A DNA stretch of 64,000 nt from Bordetella sp. H567 (GTDB taxonomy: Bacteria; Pseudomonadota; Gammaproteobacteria; Burkholderiales; Burkholderiaceae_B), in NCBI RefSeq assembly GCF_001704295.1, contig NZ_CP012334.1, forward strand, positions 880,084 through 944,083, in the 5' to 3' direction. Both the position numbers and the translations under genes were made by a program. Shown piece by piece: positions 17,365 to 25,986 of this stretch (the first letter of the stretch is position 1; each line of letters begins with the position of its first letter). The notes under the pieces are model-generated. The model worked only from the letters and a program-made list of their open reading frames with translations. It searched no databases and had not been told where the DNA came from.

Positions 17365-19950
17365 GTGAAAACCGTCAAGCCATTTCGCCTGAGCCTGCTC
17401 ACACGGCCCTATCGCTGGCAGCGCGCCAACCATCTGGGCGTCGCCGTGCTGGCCCTGGTGGAACTCGGCGATACGCCTCGCCTGCTGCCGGAACAGGATT
17501 TGTGGATCCTGGCGGGAGAGGAGGCGGGCGGCGTGCTGGATACCGGCATGCCCAAGCCCGTACCGGAGGTCCTGGCGACAGGCTATGCCTACGCGCGGCA
17601 TCAGCAGGAACCCGGGGCGTGCGCGGTGCGCCTGAAGGTGGACGGCATCGTGGACAAGCCGCTGCTGGTATTCGGCGACCGGTATTGGCTGGACGGCCGG
17701 CCCGACAAGCCACGTCCCTTCGAGGCCATGCGCGTGGATTGGACGAGAGCCTACGGTGGCCCGGACGTGCCCGACAATCCCCACGGTATCGGCGCGGCCG
17801 ATGAAATCGTCAACGGCGTGCGGGTGCGCCGGGTGCCCAATATCGAGTCGCCGCAGGAGCGCCTGTCCGCGCCTTCCCAGCGGCCCGCGCCGGCCGGCTA
17901 CGGCGCGCTGGGCATGGACTGGCCGCAGCGGGCGTGCCATATGGGCAGTCGCTACGACCAGGAGTGGCTGGAGAACGATTTCCCGGGCTTCGCGCCGGAC
18001 ATGGACCCGCGCTTCTTCCAGGCCGCGCCGCCTGACCAGCGCGCCGCGGTGCCAGGTACGCCGCTGGGCGGGGCGGCCTATGAAATCTGGAACATGCATC
18101 CCGAACGGCAGGTGCTGCGCGGGCGCCTGCCCGATTGGCGGGCGCGCTGCTTCGCCAGCCTGCAGGCCGACGGCACCGCGCTGCACGAAATCGCGCTGAA
18201 CCTGTCCACCGCCTGGTTCTTTCCGCATCGCGACCGCGTGGTCCTGATCTGGCACGGCTGCATGCCGATCGGCGAGGACGATGGCGCCGACGTCCGCTTC
18301 ATCATGCCCGCGATGGAGCTTGCGGATGCCCCCCGCGAGATGGCGCATTATGCCGGCGTCATGGCGCGCCGCCTCGATTCCCGGCATGGCGCGCTCCATG
18401 CCATGCTGGACGAGGACCTCGTCCCGCGTGAACTGTGCGCGCCATGGATGGACGGCACCGCGGCCGACGCCGGCAATCGGCCGTCGCAGCGCAACCAGCG
18501 CGCGGGCGCCGAACGTCGCCACGCGCAGGCGCGCGCCGAGCTGCTCGCGCAAGGCCTGGATCCCGAGCGGTATCTGCCCGCGTTGGAGCCTGCGCAAGCC
18601 GCGCCCGCGCTGGCCGACCTGCCGGAGCACATCCTGCGGATGGAGCAGGAGCTGGAGAAGGCCAGGCGGGGCGAAGGTGACATGGCGCGCGTGTACGCGG
18701 ACCCCGAGCTCGATGGGCTGGCCGCGACCGCGGGCGTCGATGTGCAAGCACTGGGGCGGCTGGATATCGGCGCGCCGCCGGCTGCCTTTGATCCCGCCGT
18801 ACTGCGGCGGCAGTTGCGGGAAGCCCGGGCCCAGCCGTGGATGCGCCAGAACCAGAATGGCGGGGCCAAAGCCATCGCCAGCGCCGGCTATCTGCAGGCG
18901 GCCCAGCACTTCGCGCCACCGCCGCCGATGCCGCCGCATCGCGCGCGCCGCACGCGCGAGCGCCTGAAGGCGCGTGCCCTGGCAGGCCGGGACGCCAGGG
19001 GCCTGCCGCTGGCGGGCGCGGATCTGTCGGGCATGGACCTCAAGGGCATGGATTTTCGCGGCGCCGACCTGGCCGGCGCCGATCTGACCGATGCGCGCCT
19101 GGATGGATGCGATTTCACCGAGGCCGTGCTGGCGGGCGCGCGATTCATCCGCACCTCCGCGCGGGATGCCTGCTTCAAGCGCGCCAATCTTGGCCGCCTC
19201 ACCTGCCAGCAGGCGGACTTCGAGTGCGCCGAGCTGGGCGAAGCGCGGCTGGATGAAGCCGTGCTGGAAGACTGCGTGCTGCGCGGCGCATCGCTCGGCG
19301 GCCAGTCGACCAGGACATTGCTGCGTGGCTGCGACCTCGCCGGCGCCACGCTGTCGCAATGGATGGCCGCCAACGTGATCCTGGAGCGCTGCAGCCTGGA
19401 CCACGCGAATATCCGTATGTGTGCCTTCATGGAGAGTGCCTTGCAGGACTGCGATTTCACCTCGGCTCGGCTGACACGGGTGGGCTTCACACGATGCCTG
19501 TTCTCCGGCAGGACGACGTTCGCGCATGCCGATGTGCAGGCGAGCGCCTTTGCCGGAGGCGCGGATCTTACGGGAGCCGGCTTTACGGGCGCCACCCTGC
19601 GCAACAGCAGCCTGCGCGGCGCGATCCTGGACGGCGCCGACTTCACGGATGCGATGCTGGAAGCGTGCGATCTCTCCGAATGCCTGTTGCGTGGCGCTGA
19701 CCTGTCGCGCATCCGCGCGCCGCGCAGCCTTTTCGTACGCGCGGATCTGGATGCCGCGTCGCTGCGCAAGGCCAACCTGATCGAAGCCAGCCTATCCAAG
19801 GCGACGCTGCGCGATGCCGGCCTGGAGCAGGCCAACCTGTTCCGCGCCGATGTGTCGCAAGCCTTGATCGACGCATCCACGCGCATGCAGGGCGCCTATA
19901 CGGCGGGCGCCAAGCGCTATCCCCTGCGCCGGACGGAGTCCGCCGCATGA
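17365..19950 (+). CDS. DUF2169 plus pentapeptide-repeat T6SS accessory protein
   Basis: This 861-residue protein combines an N-terminal DUF2169 domain (about 1-340; RPFEAMRVDWTRAYGG and HMGSRYDQEWLENDFPG are characteristic) with a helical, charged linker and a C-terminal series of pentapeptide repeats (about 550-855; A(D/N)LXX units such as ADLAGADLTDARLDG). DUF2169 proteins are encoded beside VgrG and PAAR-like proteins and are thought to act as adaptors for spike loading; that role is from family context. Start is GTG at 17365 with a weak Shine-Dalgarno. The stop overlaps the next gene as ATGA. It has no toxin motif I recognise. Confidence 0.85.
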   Translation: MKTVKPFRLSLLTRPYRWQRANHLGVAVLALVELGDTPRLLPEQDLWILAGEEAGGVLDTGMPKPVPEVLATGYAYARHQQEPGACAVRLKVDGIVDKPLLVFGDRYWLDGRPDKPRPFEAMRVDWTRAYGGPDVPDNPHGIGAADEIVNGVRVRRVPNIESPQERLSAPSQRPAPAGYGALGMDWPQRACHMGSRYDQEWLENDFPGFAPDMDPRFFQAAPPDQRAAVPGTPLGGAAYEIWNMHPERQVLRGRLPDWRARCFASLQADGTALHEIALNLSTAWFFPHRDRVVLIWHGCMPIGEDDGADVRFIMPAMELADAPREMAHYAGVMARRLDSRHGALHAMLDEDLVPRELCAPWMDGTAADAGNRPSQRNQRAGAERRHAQARAELLAQGLDPERYLPALEPAQAAPALADLPEHILRMEQELEKARRGEGDMARVYADPELDGLAATAGVDVQALGRLDIGAPPAAFDPAVLRRQLREARAQPWMRQNQNGGAKAIASAGYLQAAQHFAPPPPMPPHRARRTRERLKARALAGRDARGLPLAGADLSGMDLKGMDFRGADLAGADLTDARLDGCDFTEAVLAGARFIRTSARDACFKRANLGRLTCQQADFECAELGEARLDEAVLEDCVLRGASLGGQSTRTLLRGCDLAGATLSQWMAANVILERCSLDHANIRMCAFMESALQDCDFTSARLTRVGFTRCLFSGRTTFAHADVQASAFAGGADLTGAGFTGATLRNSSLRGAILDGADFTDAMLEACDLSECLLRGADLSRIRAPRSLFVRADLDAASLRKANLIEASLSKATLRDAGLEQANLFRADVSQALIDASTRMQGAYTAGAKRYPLRRTESAA

Positions 19951-20999
19951 AGACCGAGGTCTTGCTGGATAAGGTACGCCACGGCGAAGTCGTCGAAAAC
20001 GTGGATCTGCGCGGCGCCGACCTGAGCGGCCTGGACCTGGCCGGTGGCTTCTTCGACGAGGTGGACTTCAGCGGTGCGCGCATGGCCGGCTGCCGGCTGG
20101 ACGACAGCCAGTTCACGCATTGCCGCTTCGACGGCGCCGACCTGTCGGACGCGAAGCTGGAAGAAGCACGCATCGTGCTCGGTTCCATGCGGCAGGCCGA
20201 CCTGAGCCGCGCGGCGGCGCGGCAGTTGATGGTCAGCGAATGCGACCTGGCGGGCGCCCGCCTTGCCGGCGCGATGCTGGACCGCGCCAGCTTCCATGCT
20301 GTCTGCCTGCGCGATGCGGATCTGCGCATTCCGCGGCTGGATCGCGCGATGTTCTCGAAGACCGATCTGCAAGGCGCGGATTTCAGCGGAACGGTGCTGT
20401 CCTTCGTGACCTTTTACCAGCTGGACCTGCGCCGGACGACGCTGGCCGGTGCCAGCGGGGAAAGCGGCATGTTTGTCGAATGCGACCTTAGCGGACATCG
20501 CTTCGCCGGGCAGCATTTCACCCTGTGCCAGTTCACCGACAGCAAGCTCGATGGCGCGGATTTCAGCGGCGCGCAGCTGCGGCAATCAAACTTCAAGGGC
20601 ACGTCGCTGCGGCAGGCACGCTTCACCGGCGCCGTCGGGCCGCAATGCCTGTTTCCGCAGGCGGAGCTGGCGCACGCGATCTTGCGCGGCGCGCACTTCG
20701 ACGGGGCCATCTGGGCCGACGCCAATCTGGACGATGCCGACCTGCAAGGCGCCAGCCTGAACCTGTGCGTCTTTCACCGGACCCGCTGTGCCCGCGCGGA
20801 CCTGCGCCATGCCAGCCTGGTCGATGCCGATTTTTCCACCGCCGACCTGACGGACGCCGACTTGCGCGACGCACGGTTCACCCGCACCCGGTTCCATCGC
20901 GCCGTTCAGGACGGCGCCCGGCTGTCGAGCCGCACGGGCATCATCGAAAACGATCCCGCCTTGCTGGAAGCCGAGCTCTGGTCGGCGGGCAAGGCTTGA
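19947..20999 (+). CDS. Pentapeptide-repeat protein of the T6SS spike module
   Basis: A 350-residue protein made almost wholly of pentapeptide repeats (ADLSGLDLAG near residue 26; ADLTDADLRDARF near residue 300), which should fold into a right-handed quadrilateral beta-helix. It overlaps the preceding DUF2169-pentapeptide gene by four bases and is followed 15 bp later by the DUF4150 gene. Its repeats resemble those of the upstream protein, suggesting duplication of the repeat half. Such proteins may act as a structural extension of the spike, an adaptor, an effector or its protection; the sequence alone does not decide. Confidence 0.85.
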   Translation: MKTEVLLDKVRHGEVVENVDLRGADLSGLDLAGGFFDEVDFSGARMAGCRLDDSQFTHCRFDGADLSDAKLEEARIVLGSMRQADLSRAAARQLMVSECDLAGARLAGAMLDRASFHAVCLRDADLRIPRLDRAMFSKTDLQGADFSGTVLSFVTFYQLDLRRTTLAGASGESGMFVECDLSGHRFAGQHFTLCQFTDSKLDGADFSGAQLRQSNFKGTSLRQARFTGAVGPQCLFPQAELAHAILRGAHFDGAIWADANLDDADLQGASLNLCVFHRTRCARADLRHASLVDADFSTADLTDADLRDARFTRTRFHRAVQDGARLSSRTGIIENDPALLEAELWSAGKA

Positions 21000-21014
21000 A
21001 CCGAGGAGGCCGAC

Positions 21015-21398
21015 ATGCTCGCTGTATGCCAACTGCCGGGAGTGGCGCTGGGCTTTCCCGATGTGTGCAAGACACCGATACCGCCGATCCCGCACGTGGA
21101 TGTGGCGACGTCCAGCATGGGCGTGCCGGTGGCGTGGAATGTGCTGCTGCTGGCGGCGCCCGTGCACAACATGGCGACGCCTGTGCCCATCACGCTGGGC
21201 GACACGGCCGGCGTGGGCGGGGGCGTGATATCGCAGACCTTCATGGGCAGTTCGCGGTATATGACGGGGGCGTTTACCGTGCTGGTGATGGGCACGCCCA
21301 TCGTGCGCATGACCAGCCTGACGGTCCAGAACACGATCAATACGGTGGGCATGCAGGTGTTTTCCCCGCAGCCCAAGGTGGTGGTGCTGGCGCCCTGA
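21015..21398 (+). CDS. DUF4150 PAAR-like spike-tip protein
   Basis: A 127-residue protein of the DUF4150 (PAAR-like) type. It opens with a short segment followed by FPDVCKTPIPPIPHVDVATSS and has the conserved HNMATPVPITLGDTAGVGGG stretch; repeated short beta strands and glycines fit a tip cone. PAAR-like proteins sharpen the VgrG spike and often carry effector extensions; this one has none. GGAGG eight bases upstream of the ATG supports the start. It closes the plus-strand T6SS module; no toxin or immunity gene follows. Confidence 0.88.
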   Translation: MLAVCQLPGVALGFPDVCKTPIPPIPHVDVATSSMGVPVAWNVLLLAAPVHNMATPVPITLGDTAGVGGGVISQTFMGSSRYMTGAFTVLVMGTPIVRMTSLTVQNTINTVGMQVFSPQPKVVVLAP

Positions 21399-21484
21399 GC
21401 AGCCCGTTGGATCGGGCGTTATGAGCGCGCGCGCCGTGTGACGCGTAATCGGCCCGATGCATCGCGGCGCGGCGGGATGGGTTC

Positions 21485-22186
21485 CTATCCACGCCCTTTG
21501 GCGATGCCGCGCGCGGACAGGCTGCGAAACGTGACCGACCAGCGCCGCTCGGCCATCGGCGCGATGCTGTGCTCCCATTCGTGCCGGATTTCGCCCGCCA
21601 GATGATAGGCAGACCGCGGCGCCAGCAGCGCGGCGCGGCGCTCGAAACCGCCGTCGGGGCGGCGGCGACGAAACCGCATCGTCGCGGCGGCCCCCAGCGA
21701 TACGCCGATCACTTCTTCGAATTCGGGCCGGTCGCGGTGCCAGCCGATGCCGGCGCCTGGGTCGTACATCGTCACCAATGCCTGCACCAGCGATGCCGGG
21801 TCCAGCCCGGCGAACGCGGCCGCGCGTTCGCGCAAGGGAAGCAGAAATCCAGGCAGGCTCTCCGCCGGCTCGAAGGTACCCGCGCCGAAGTCGTATTTCC
21901 AGCCGAATGTCCGCGTGCGTCGCTTGCCTTCCCATTGCTGGAATTTGAAGCGCTGCAGCTCGATGGTCGCGAAAACCGCCAGCAGGTCGCGCTCCTCGGC
22001 TACCGTCACGATGTCGTTCAGGATCGGCGGCCCCGGCAGGCCCGAAGGCCCTGACGGTCCTAAGGGTCCTGATGGCCCTGACGGTCCGGGCGGTCCGGAC
22101 GATCCCGGAGGACCTGACGGCGCCGACGGCTCCGCCGGTGGCGTACCGAAAAGGTCCCCTTGCGCGGGATCGTGGCGACGTGGCAT
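21485..22186 (-). CDS. AlkB-like 2-oxoglutarate/Fe(II) dioxygenase with collagen-like N-terminus
   Basis: AlkB-type dioxygenases remove alkyl groups from DNA or RNA bases. The 233-residue protein has the AlkB fold from about residue 55, the iron-binding H-x-D in GIGWHRDRPEFEEV, the distal His in RHEWEHSI and the 2-oxoglutarate Arg in RRWSVTFRSL. Residues 25-54 are ten Gly-X-Y triplets, mostly GPP, GPS and similar, a collagen-like tract not known to me in this family. It lies convergent to the T6SS module. The enzyme call is firm; the substrate is not known. Confidence 0.85.
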   Translation of the reverse strand: MPRRHDPAQGDLFGTPPAEPSAPSGPPGSSGPPGPSGPSGPLGPSGPSGLPGPPILNDIVTVAEERDLLAVFATIELQRFKFQQWEGKRRTRTFGWKYDFGAGTFEPAESLPGFLLPLRERAAAFAGLDPASLVQALVTMYDPGAGIGWHRDRPEFEEVIGVSLGAAATMRFRRRRPDGGFERRAALLAPRSAYHLAGEIRHEWEHSIAPMAERRWSVTFRSLSARGIAKGRG

Positions 22187-22195
22187 GGCCGGTCC

Positions 22196-23524
22196 CTACT
22201 CCAGCCCCGCCAGCCGCAACTCCGCGCACAGCCCGCCCCCTTCGCGGTTGTGCAGGGCCAGCGTGCCGCCCGTGATGGCGGCCAGTTGGCTGGCGATGGC
22301 CAGGCCCAACCCGGTTCCGCCCGTATCGCGGTTGCGCGAGCCCTCCAACCGATAGAAGGGCTGCAGCACGTCCTGCAGCTTGTCGTCCGGGATGCCCGGG
22401 CCGCGATCCATCACCGATACCGTCAGGCCGCCGTCGCCGCGCGGTTCGACGTGGACCTCGGCCGCGCCGCCGCCGTATTTCAGGGCATTGTCGATCAGAT
22501 TGCCCAGCAGCCGCCGCAGCGCGTGCGGACGCGTCGTCATGGGCGCCGCGCAGGTGCCCGTCAGGCTGACGTCCTTGCCGGTGTCCTGGTAGTCGCAGGC
22601 CAGGCTGTCCAGGAAGGCGCAGATATCCAGGCGCGCGGGCTTTTCCAGTGCGCCGTGGGCCGTGCGCGCGTAGGCCAGCCCTTCGCGCACCAGGCGCTCG
22701 ACTTCGTCCAGGTCCTGCGCCAGCTTGGCCTTGTCCATCGATTCTTCCATCAGCTCGGCGCGCAGCTTCATGCGGGTGATCGGGGTCTGCAGATCGTGCG
22801 AGATGGCACCCAGTATGCGCATGCGCTCGGCCAGGTGCGCGGCGATGCGGTCCTGCATGGCATTGAAGGCGGTCGCGGCGTGGGCGACTTCCGTGGGCCC
22901 GTGCTCGGTCAGCCGCGGGCCGGTCTGGTTGGGGTCCAGTGTATCGGCGGCATGGGCCAGCTGGGTCAGGGGCCGCACGGCCAGCCGCACCGCGTACCAT
23001 GCGCAACCGACCAGCAGCATCAGTTGCAGCGCGAGCACCAGCGGCAGCCACATCGCCATCGGCATCAGCGACAGATGGATGTCCAGGGTGACCGGGCTAC
23101 CGTCACGCAGTCGCATGATCGCCTGGATGTGCTTGGGATCTCCCGCCATTTCGCGTACCGCGACGTCGCGGTCGCGCAGGGCCTTGCGGATGGCGTCGGC
23201 GGCCGACCGGGCGGCCGAGCTTGTCAGGGGCTGGTCCGCCTCGCCCGCGCGCAGCAGGTAGACGCGGTTGGTGCTGCCCAGCCGCGGTAGCCAGGCGGGA
23301 CGCTCGGCGGCCGGCAGGCGGTCCAGGATGTCCATGGCGATGGAAACGTCGCTTTCCAGGTTGCCCAGCATCATGGACTTGCCGGCCTCGTAGCGTTCGT
23401 AGAACAGCAGCGCCATCGACAAGGCCTGGGCCACGACCAGGCCGATCAGGAAAATCACGAACAGCCGCACCACCAGGGTGCGCGGCCATAGGGCGAAACG
23501 TCGTGCGGCGCTGTGGGCGGACAT
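22196..23524 (-). CDS. Sensor histidine kinase, EnvZ-like
   Basis: A 442-residue membrane sensor kinase. Two transmembrane helices (about 18-40 and 157-177) flank a 115-residue periplasmic sensor region. A HAMP segment follows (RPLTQLAHAADTLD), then the HisKA domain with the phosphoacceptor in ISHDLQTPITRM (His243) and an ATPase domain with LIDNALKYG, DRGPGIPD and GTGLGLAIA. It starts 12 bp after the response-regulator gene, so the two are one operon and a cognate pair. The signal is unknown. Confidence 0.92.
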   Translation of the reverse strand: MSAHSAARRFALWPRTLVVRLFVIFLIGLVVAQALSMALLFYERYEAGKSMMLGNLESDVSIAMDILDRLPAAERPAWLPRLGSTNRVYLLRAGEADQPLTSSAARSAADAIRKALRDRDVAVREMAGDPKHIQAIMRLRDGSPVTLDIHLSLMPMAMWLPLVLALQLMLLVGCAWYAVRLAVRPLTQLAHAADTLDPNQTGPRLTEHGPTEVAHAATAFNAMQDRIAAHLAERMRILGAISHDLQTPITRMKLRAELMEESMDKAKLAQDLDEVERLVREGLAYARTAHGALEKPARLDICAFLDSLACDYQDTGKDVSLTGTCAAPMTTRPHALRRLLGNLIDNALKYGGGAAEVHVEPRGDGGLTVSVMDRGPGIPDDKLQDVLQPFYRLEGSRNRDTGGTGLGLAIASQLAAITGGTLALHNREGGGLCAELRLAGLE

Positions 23525-23536
23525 CGCGGTTCCCGT

Positions 23537-24277
23537 TCAGGCGTCTTCTTCGGTGACTTCGACCGAAGACGCGAACACATAGCCTTCGCTGCGGACGGTC
23601 TTGATGTACATCGGTTCGCGCGCGTCCTCGCGCAGGCGCTGGCGCAGCCGGCTGACCAGCAGGTCGATGGAGCGCCCGAAGACGTCGGCATCGCGGCCCT
23701 GCGTCAGGTTCAGCAGCTGGTCGCGCGTCAGCACGCGCTGCGGATGGTCCAGGAAGACGCGCAGCATGCGGTATTCGGCGCCGCTCAGCGAGACCACCGT
23801 GCCGGTGGTGTCCAGCAGATGGCGCGCCGTGGTGTCCAGGCGCCAGTCCCCGAAGCGGATCTGCCGGCCCGCTTCCGTCACCTGGAAGTTCGGCGGCAGC
23901 ATGCGCGTGCGGCGCAGGACGGCCTTGATGCGCGCCAGCAGTTCGCGCGCCACGAAGGGCTTGACCAGGTAGTCGTCCGCGCCCATTTCCAGGCCGATGA
24001 CGCGGTCCATGTCGTCGCTGCGCGCGGTCAGCAGCACGATCGGGATGCGCTTGTGCTTGCCGCCGCGCAGTTCGCGGCACAGAACCAGGCCATCGTCGCC
24101 GGGCATCATGATGTCCAGCACGATCAGGTCCACGGTCGTGTTTTCCAGCAGCGAGCGCATCTGCCGCCCGTCGGCCGCGAAGGTGACGTTCAGGCCGTTC
24201 TTCTTCAGGAAATTGCCGGCCAATTCGCGGATCTCGCGATCGTCGTCGACGATCATGATGTGATCGACATGGTCCAT
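23537..24277 (-). CDS. OmpR-family response regulator
   Basis: A 246-residue regulator with a receiver domain (residues 1-120; acidic pocket DDD near residue 11, phosphoacceptor Asp55 in VLDIMMPG, conserved Lys in DYLVKP) and a winged-helix DNA-binding domain (about 140-240; RSIDLLVSRLRQRL and IKTVRSEGYVF). It works with the kinase encoded directly downstream. The combination resembles OmpR and similar two-component systems; the regulon is unknown. Confidence 0.93.
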   Translation of the reverse strand: MDHVDHIMIVDDDREIRELAGNFLKKNGLNVTFAADGRQMRSLLENTTVDLIVLDIMMPGDDGLVLCRELRGGKHKRIPIVLLTARSDDMDRVIGLEMGADDYLVKPFVARELLARIKAVLRRTRMLPPNFQVTEAGRQIRFGDWRLDTTARHLLDTTGTVVSLSGAEYRMLRVFLDHPQRVLTRDQLLNLTQGRDADVFGRSIDLLVSRLRQRLREDAREPMYIKTVRSEGYVFASSVEVTEEDA

Positions 24278-24338
24278 CGGGTGTGCCTTTGTTCGTTAGC
24301 CAGGATGGATGGCGCGAGCCGCCGTCCAGGAAGTGTAT

Positions 24339-24509
24339 TTAAAAACCGCGGCGCCGGCGTTCCCGCTCGTCCAGGCGATCCCGATCGTCCCGGCGTTCCC
24401 GCAGCCGTTGCGTCCCGGTATCGGACAAGAGCTGGCAGGGTCCAGGCCGCACCGACTCGGCCCCCACACCGCCCAGCATCAGCAGCAATACGGCCAGCCA
24501 GCGCTTCAT
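24339..24509 (-). CDS. Tiny putative secreted ORF coupled to the Gfa-like gene
   Basis: The 56-codon ORF starts with an ATG at 24509 that overlaps the preceding stop as ATGA. The first 19 residues (MKRWLAVLLLMLGGVGAES) look like a signal peptide; the rest ends in a run of Arg, Asp and Glu (RERRDDRDRLDERERRRRGF). No family is recognised. The coupling and signal-like start favour a real small gene, but the charged tail could be chance in GC-rich DNA. Confidence 0.4.
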   Translation of the reverse strand: MKRWLAVLLLMLGGVGAESVRPGPCQLLSDTGTQRLRERRDDRDRLDERERRRRGF

Positions 24510-24874
24510 GATTGCACCACGGACAATGCCGCGCCGTGGGCGACGTCGACGGGCAGGCTGTATATGTCGACGCCGTCCAGGCATCCCAGGTTGACGCGCC
24601 ACAGGGCGGGATTCGTGCGCGTCTGGTGGAACGGGTAGATGCCGCAGTGCTTGCAGAAGTAATGCCGCGCCACGCGGGTATTGAACTGGTACAGGGTCAG
24701 GTCGTCCTCGCCGGACAGGATGTGCAGGTCGGCGCGCGCCAGCGGCGGGGACATCAGCGCGCCCTTGCGGCGGCACAGGCTGCAGTCGCAGCGGGTCGCC
24801 GGCAGCAGCGGCGTCGTGACTTCGAACTTGACGGCGCCGCAATGGCAGGCACCGGTATGGCGGAGGGCGGTCAT
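24506..24874 (-). CDS. Gfa/CENP-V-like zinc-binding protein
   Basis: A 122-residue protein of the Gfa (glutathione-dependent formaldehyde-activating, CENP-V) family. It has the paired zinc ligands: GACHCGAVKFEV near residue 8, CDCSLCRRKGAL near residue 29 and FCKHCGIYPFHQ near residue 73. The start at 24874 has GGAG upstream; the frame continues open but that extension has no family similarity. Members are widespread with uncertain substrates; formaldehyde chemistry should not be assumed. Confidence 0.9.
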   Translation of the reverse strand: MTALRHTGACHCGAVKFEVTTPLLPATRCDCSLCRRKGALMSPPLARADLHILSGEDDLTLYQFNTRVARHYFCKHCGIYPFHQTRTNPALWRVNLGCLDGVDIYSLPVDVAHGAALSVVQS

Positions 24875-25126
24875 CGTTGGCTCCTTGGCGATGGTGGCTC
24901 GTGCCGGCCGGTTGCGAGACCGGCGGCGGTTCGGCTGCATCCGGATACGCGGTCCGGGCGTTTCTGCAGCGTCGATGCACGCTTTATACCGTCGGCGCAG
25001 GCGCCTTTTGTGTCGTACTGTATACGCCCTGGCAGGGGATACAAAAACGCGAAAAAATCCCGCTCGCCGGCACAGACGGGATACGTGGGCGCGGTGCAAT
25101 GCGGGCTCTGAAACCGGAGATCCGTC

Positions 25127-25894
25127 ATGGACCTTATCGATCCTCCCGTCGCGCTGCTGGCCGGCGTGCTGACCATCGCATCGCCCTGCGTACTGCCGTT
25201 GCTGCCGGTAGTGCTGGGCACGTCGGTCGAACGTTCGGGCCGGCTGCGCCCCCTGTTCATCGTGTCGGGCTTTGTGCTGGCCTTCGCCTCGCTGGGCATC
25301 CTCCTGGGACTGCTGTCGCATTCCTCCGGCCACGTCCAGGAGGCCGTGCGCTCGGCGTCCACCGTGCTGCTGGCCTTGTTCGGCCTGAGCCGCATCTGGC
25401 CCCGGCCCTATGACTGGCTGATGGCGCGCCTGAGCGCGCCCGCCCGGCCGCCCGAAGGGCGCGCGTCCTCCCTCGGGGAGGATGTCGCGCAGCGACAGAA
25501 GGGCACACCAGTAAGCGGTCCGCTGCAGCGCGTGGCGACGCTGGGCGGTGAGGGCAGCGGCAATGCCGGCGGCTTCCTGCTGGGCGTGTCGCTGGGGGCC
25601 GTGTGGACGCCTTGCGCCGGGCCGGTGCTGGCGTCCATCCTGGTGCTGGCCGCCCGCGCTCAGGATATCGGCCATACCAGCTTCCTGCTGCTGCTGTACG
25701 CCGTGGGCGCGGGCATTCCCATGCTGGCGATTGCCTACGGCGGCAAGTTCGTCTTGGGACGCGTCGGCCGTATCGCGCGCCACACGGGCGCGCTACAGCG
25801 CGGCTTTGGCGTATTGCTCATCCTGACCGCCGTCGCCATCCATTTCCAGTACGACGTCCTGGCCTACGCCTGGATCTCGGGCCTATTCCAGTGA
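25127..25894 (+). CDS. CcdA/DsbD-like disulfide-reductant transporter
   Basis: CcdA-type membrane proteins pass reducing power from cytoplasmic thioredoxin to the periplasm. The 255-residue protein has six hydrophobic segments and the two family cysteine motifs, SPCVLPLLP (Cys21) and TPCAGPVLAS. Residues 101-128 (RLSAPARPPEGRASS...) are hydrophilic, lie between the two halves and are encoded by an 80-bp repeat also found at 49.8 kb; the insertion keeps the frame. The downstream thioredoxin-like gene is likely its partner, as in DipZ fusions. Confidence 0.88.
   Translation: MDLIDPPVALLAGVLTIASPCVLPLLPVVLGTSVERSGRLRPLFIVSGFVLAFASLGILLGLLSHSSGHVQEAVRSASTVLLALFGLSRIWPRPYDWLMARLSAPARPPEGRASSLGEDVAQRQKGTPVSGPLQRVATLGGEGSGNAGGFLLGVSLGAVWTPCAGPVLASILVLAARAQDIGHTSFLLLLYAVGAGIPMLAIAYGGKFVLGRVGRIARHTGALQRGFGVLLILTAVAIHFQYDVLAYAWISGLFQ
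25429..25508 (-). repeat. 80-bp dispersed repeat, in-frame copy inside the CcdA-like gene
   Basis: This segment matches, in inverted orientation, the tandem unit at 49860-50020 at roughly 85-90% by eye. It starts CCTGAGCGCGCC and ends AGAAGGGCACAC. Here it is read through as about 27 codons without a stop. It contains a short hairpin (CCTCCCTCGGGGAGG). Confidence 0.8.
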
Positions 25895-25986
25895 TCCCTT
25901 GCGGTCCGTGCCTGCGCGCGACGTGTTCCATTGACTTGTCCAGCCCGCCCGGGCCGCCGAAATTTTCTCCCACGAAGGAGTCCATC

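Noticed and set aside
16873-19527. 884-codon ORF antisense to the DUF2169-pentapeptide gene
   Set aside because: A shadow of GC-rich repeats; composition is typical of a non-coding frame with many Arg, His and Gly residues.
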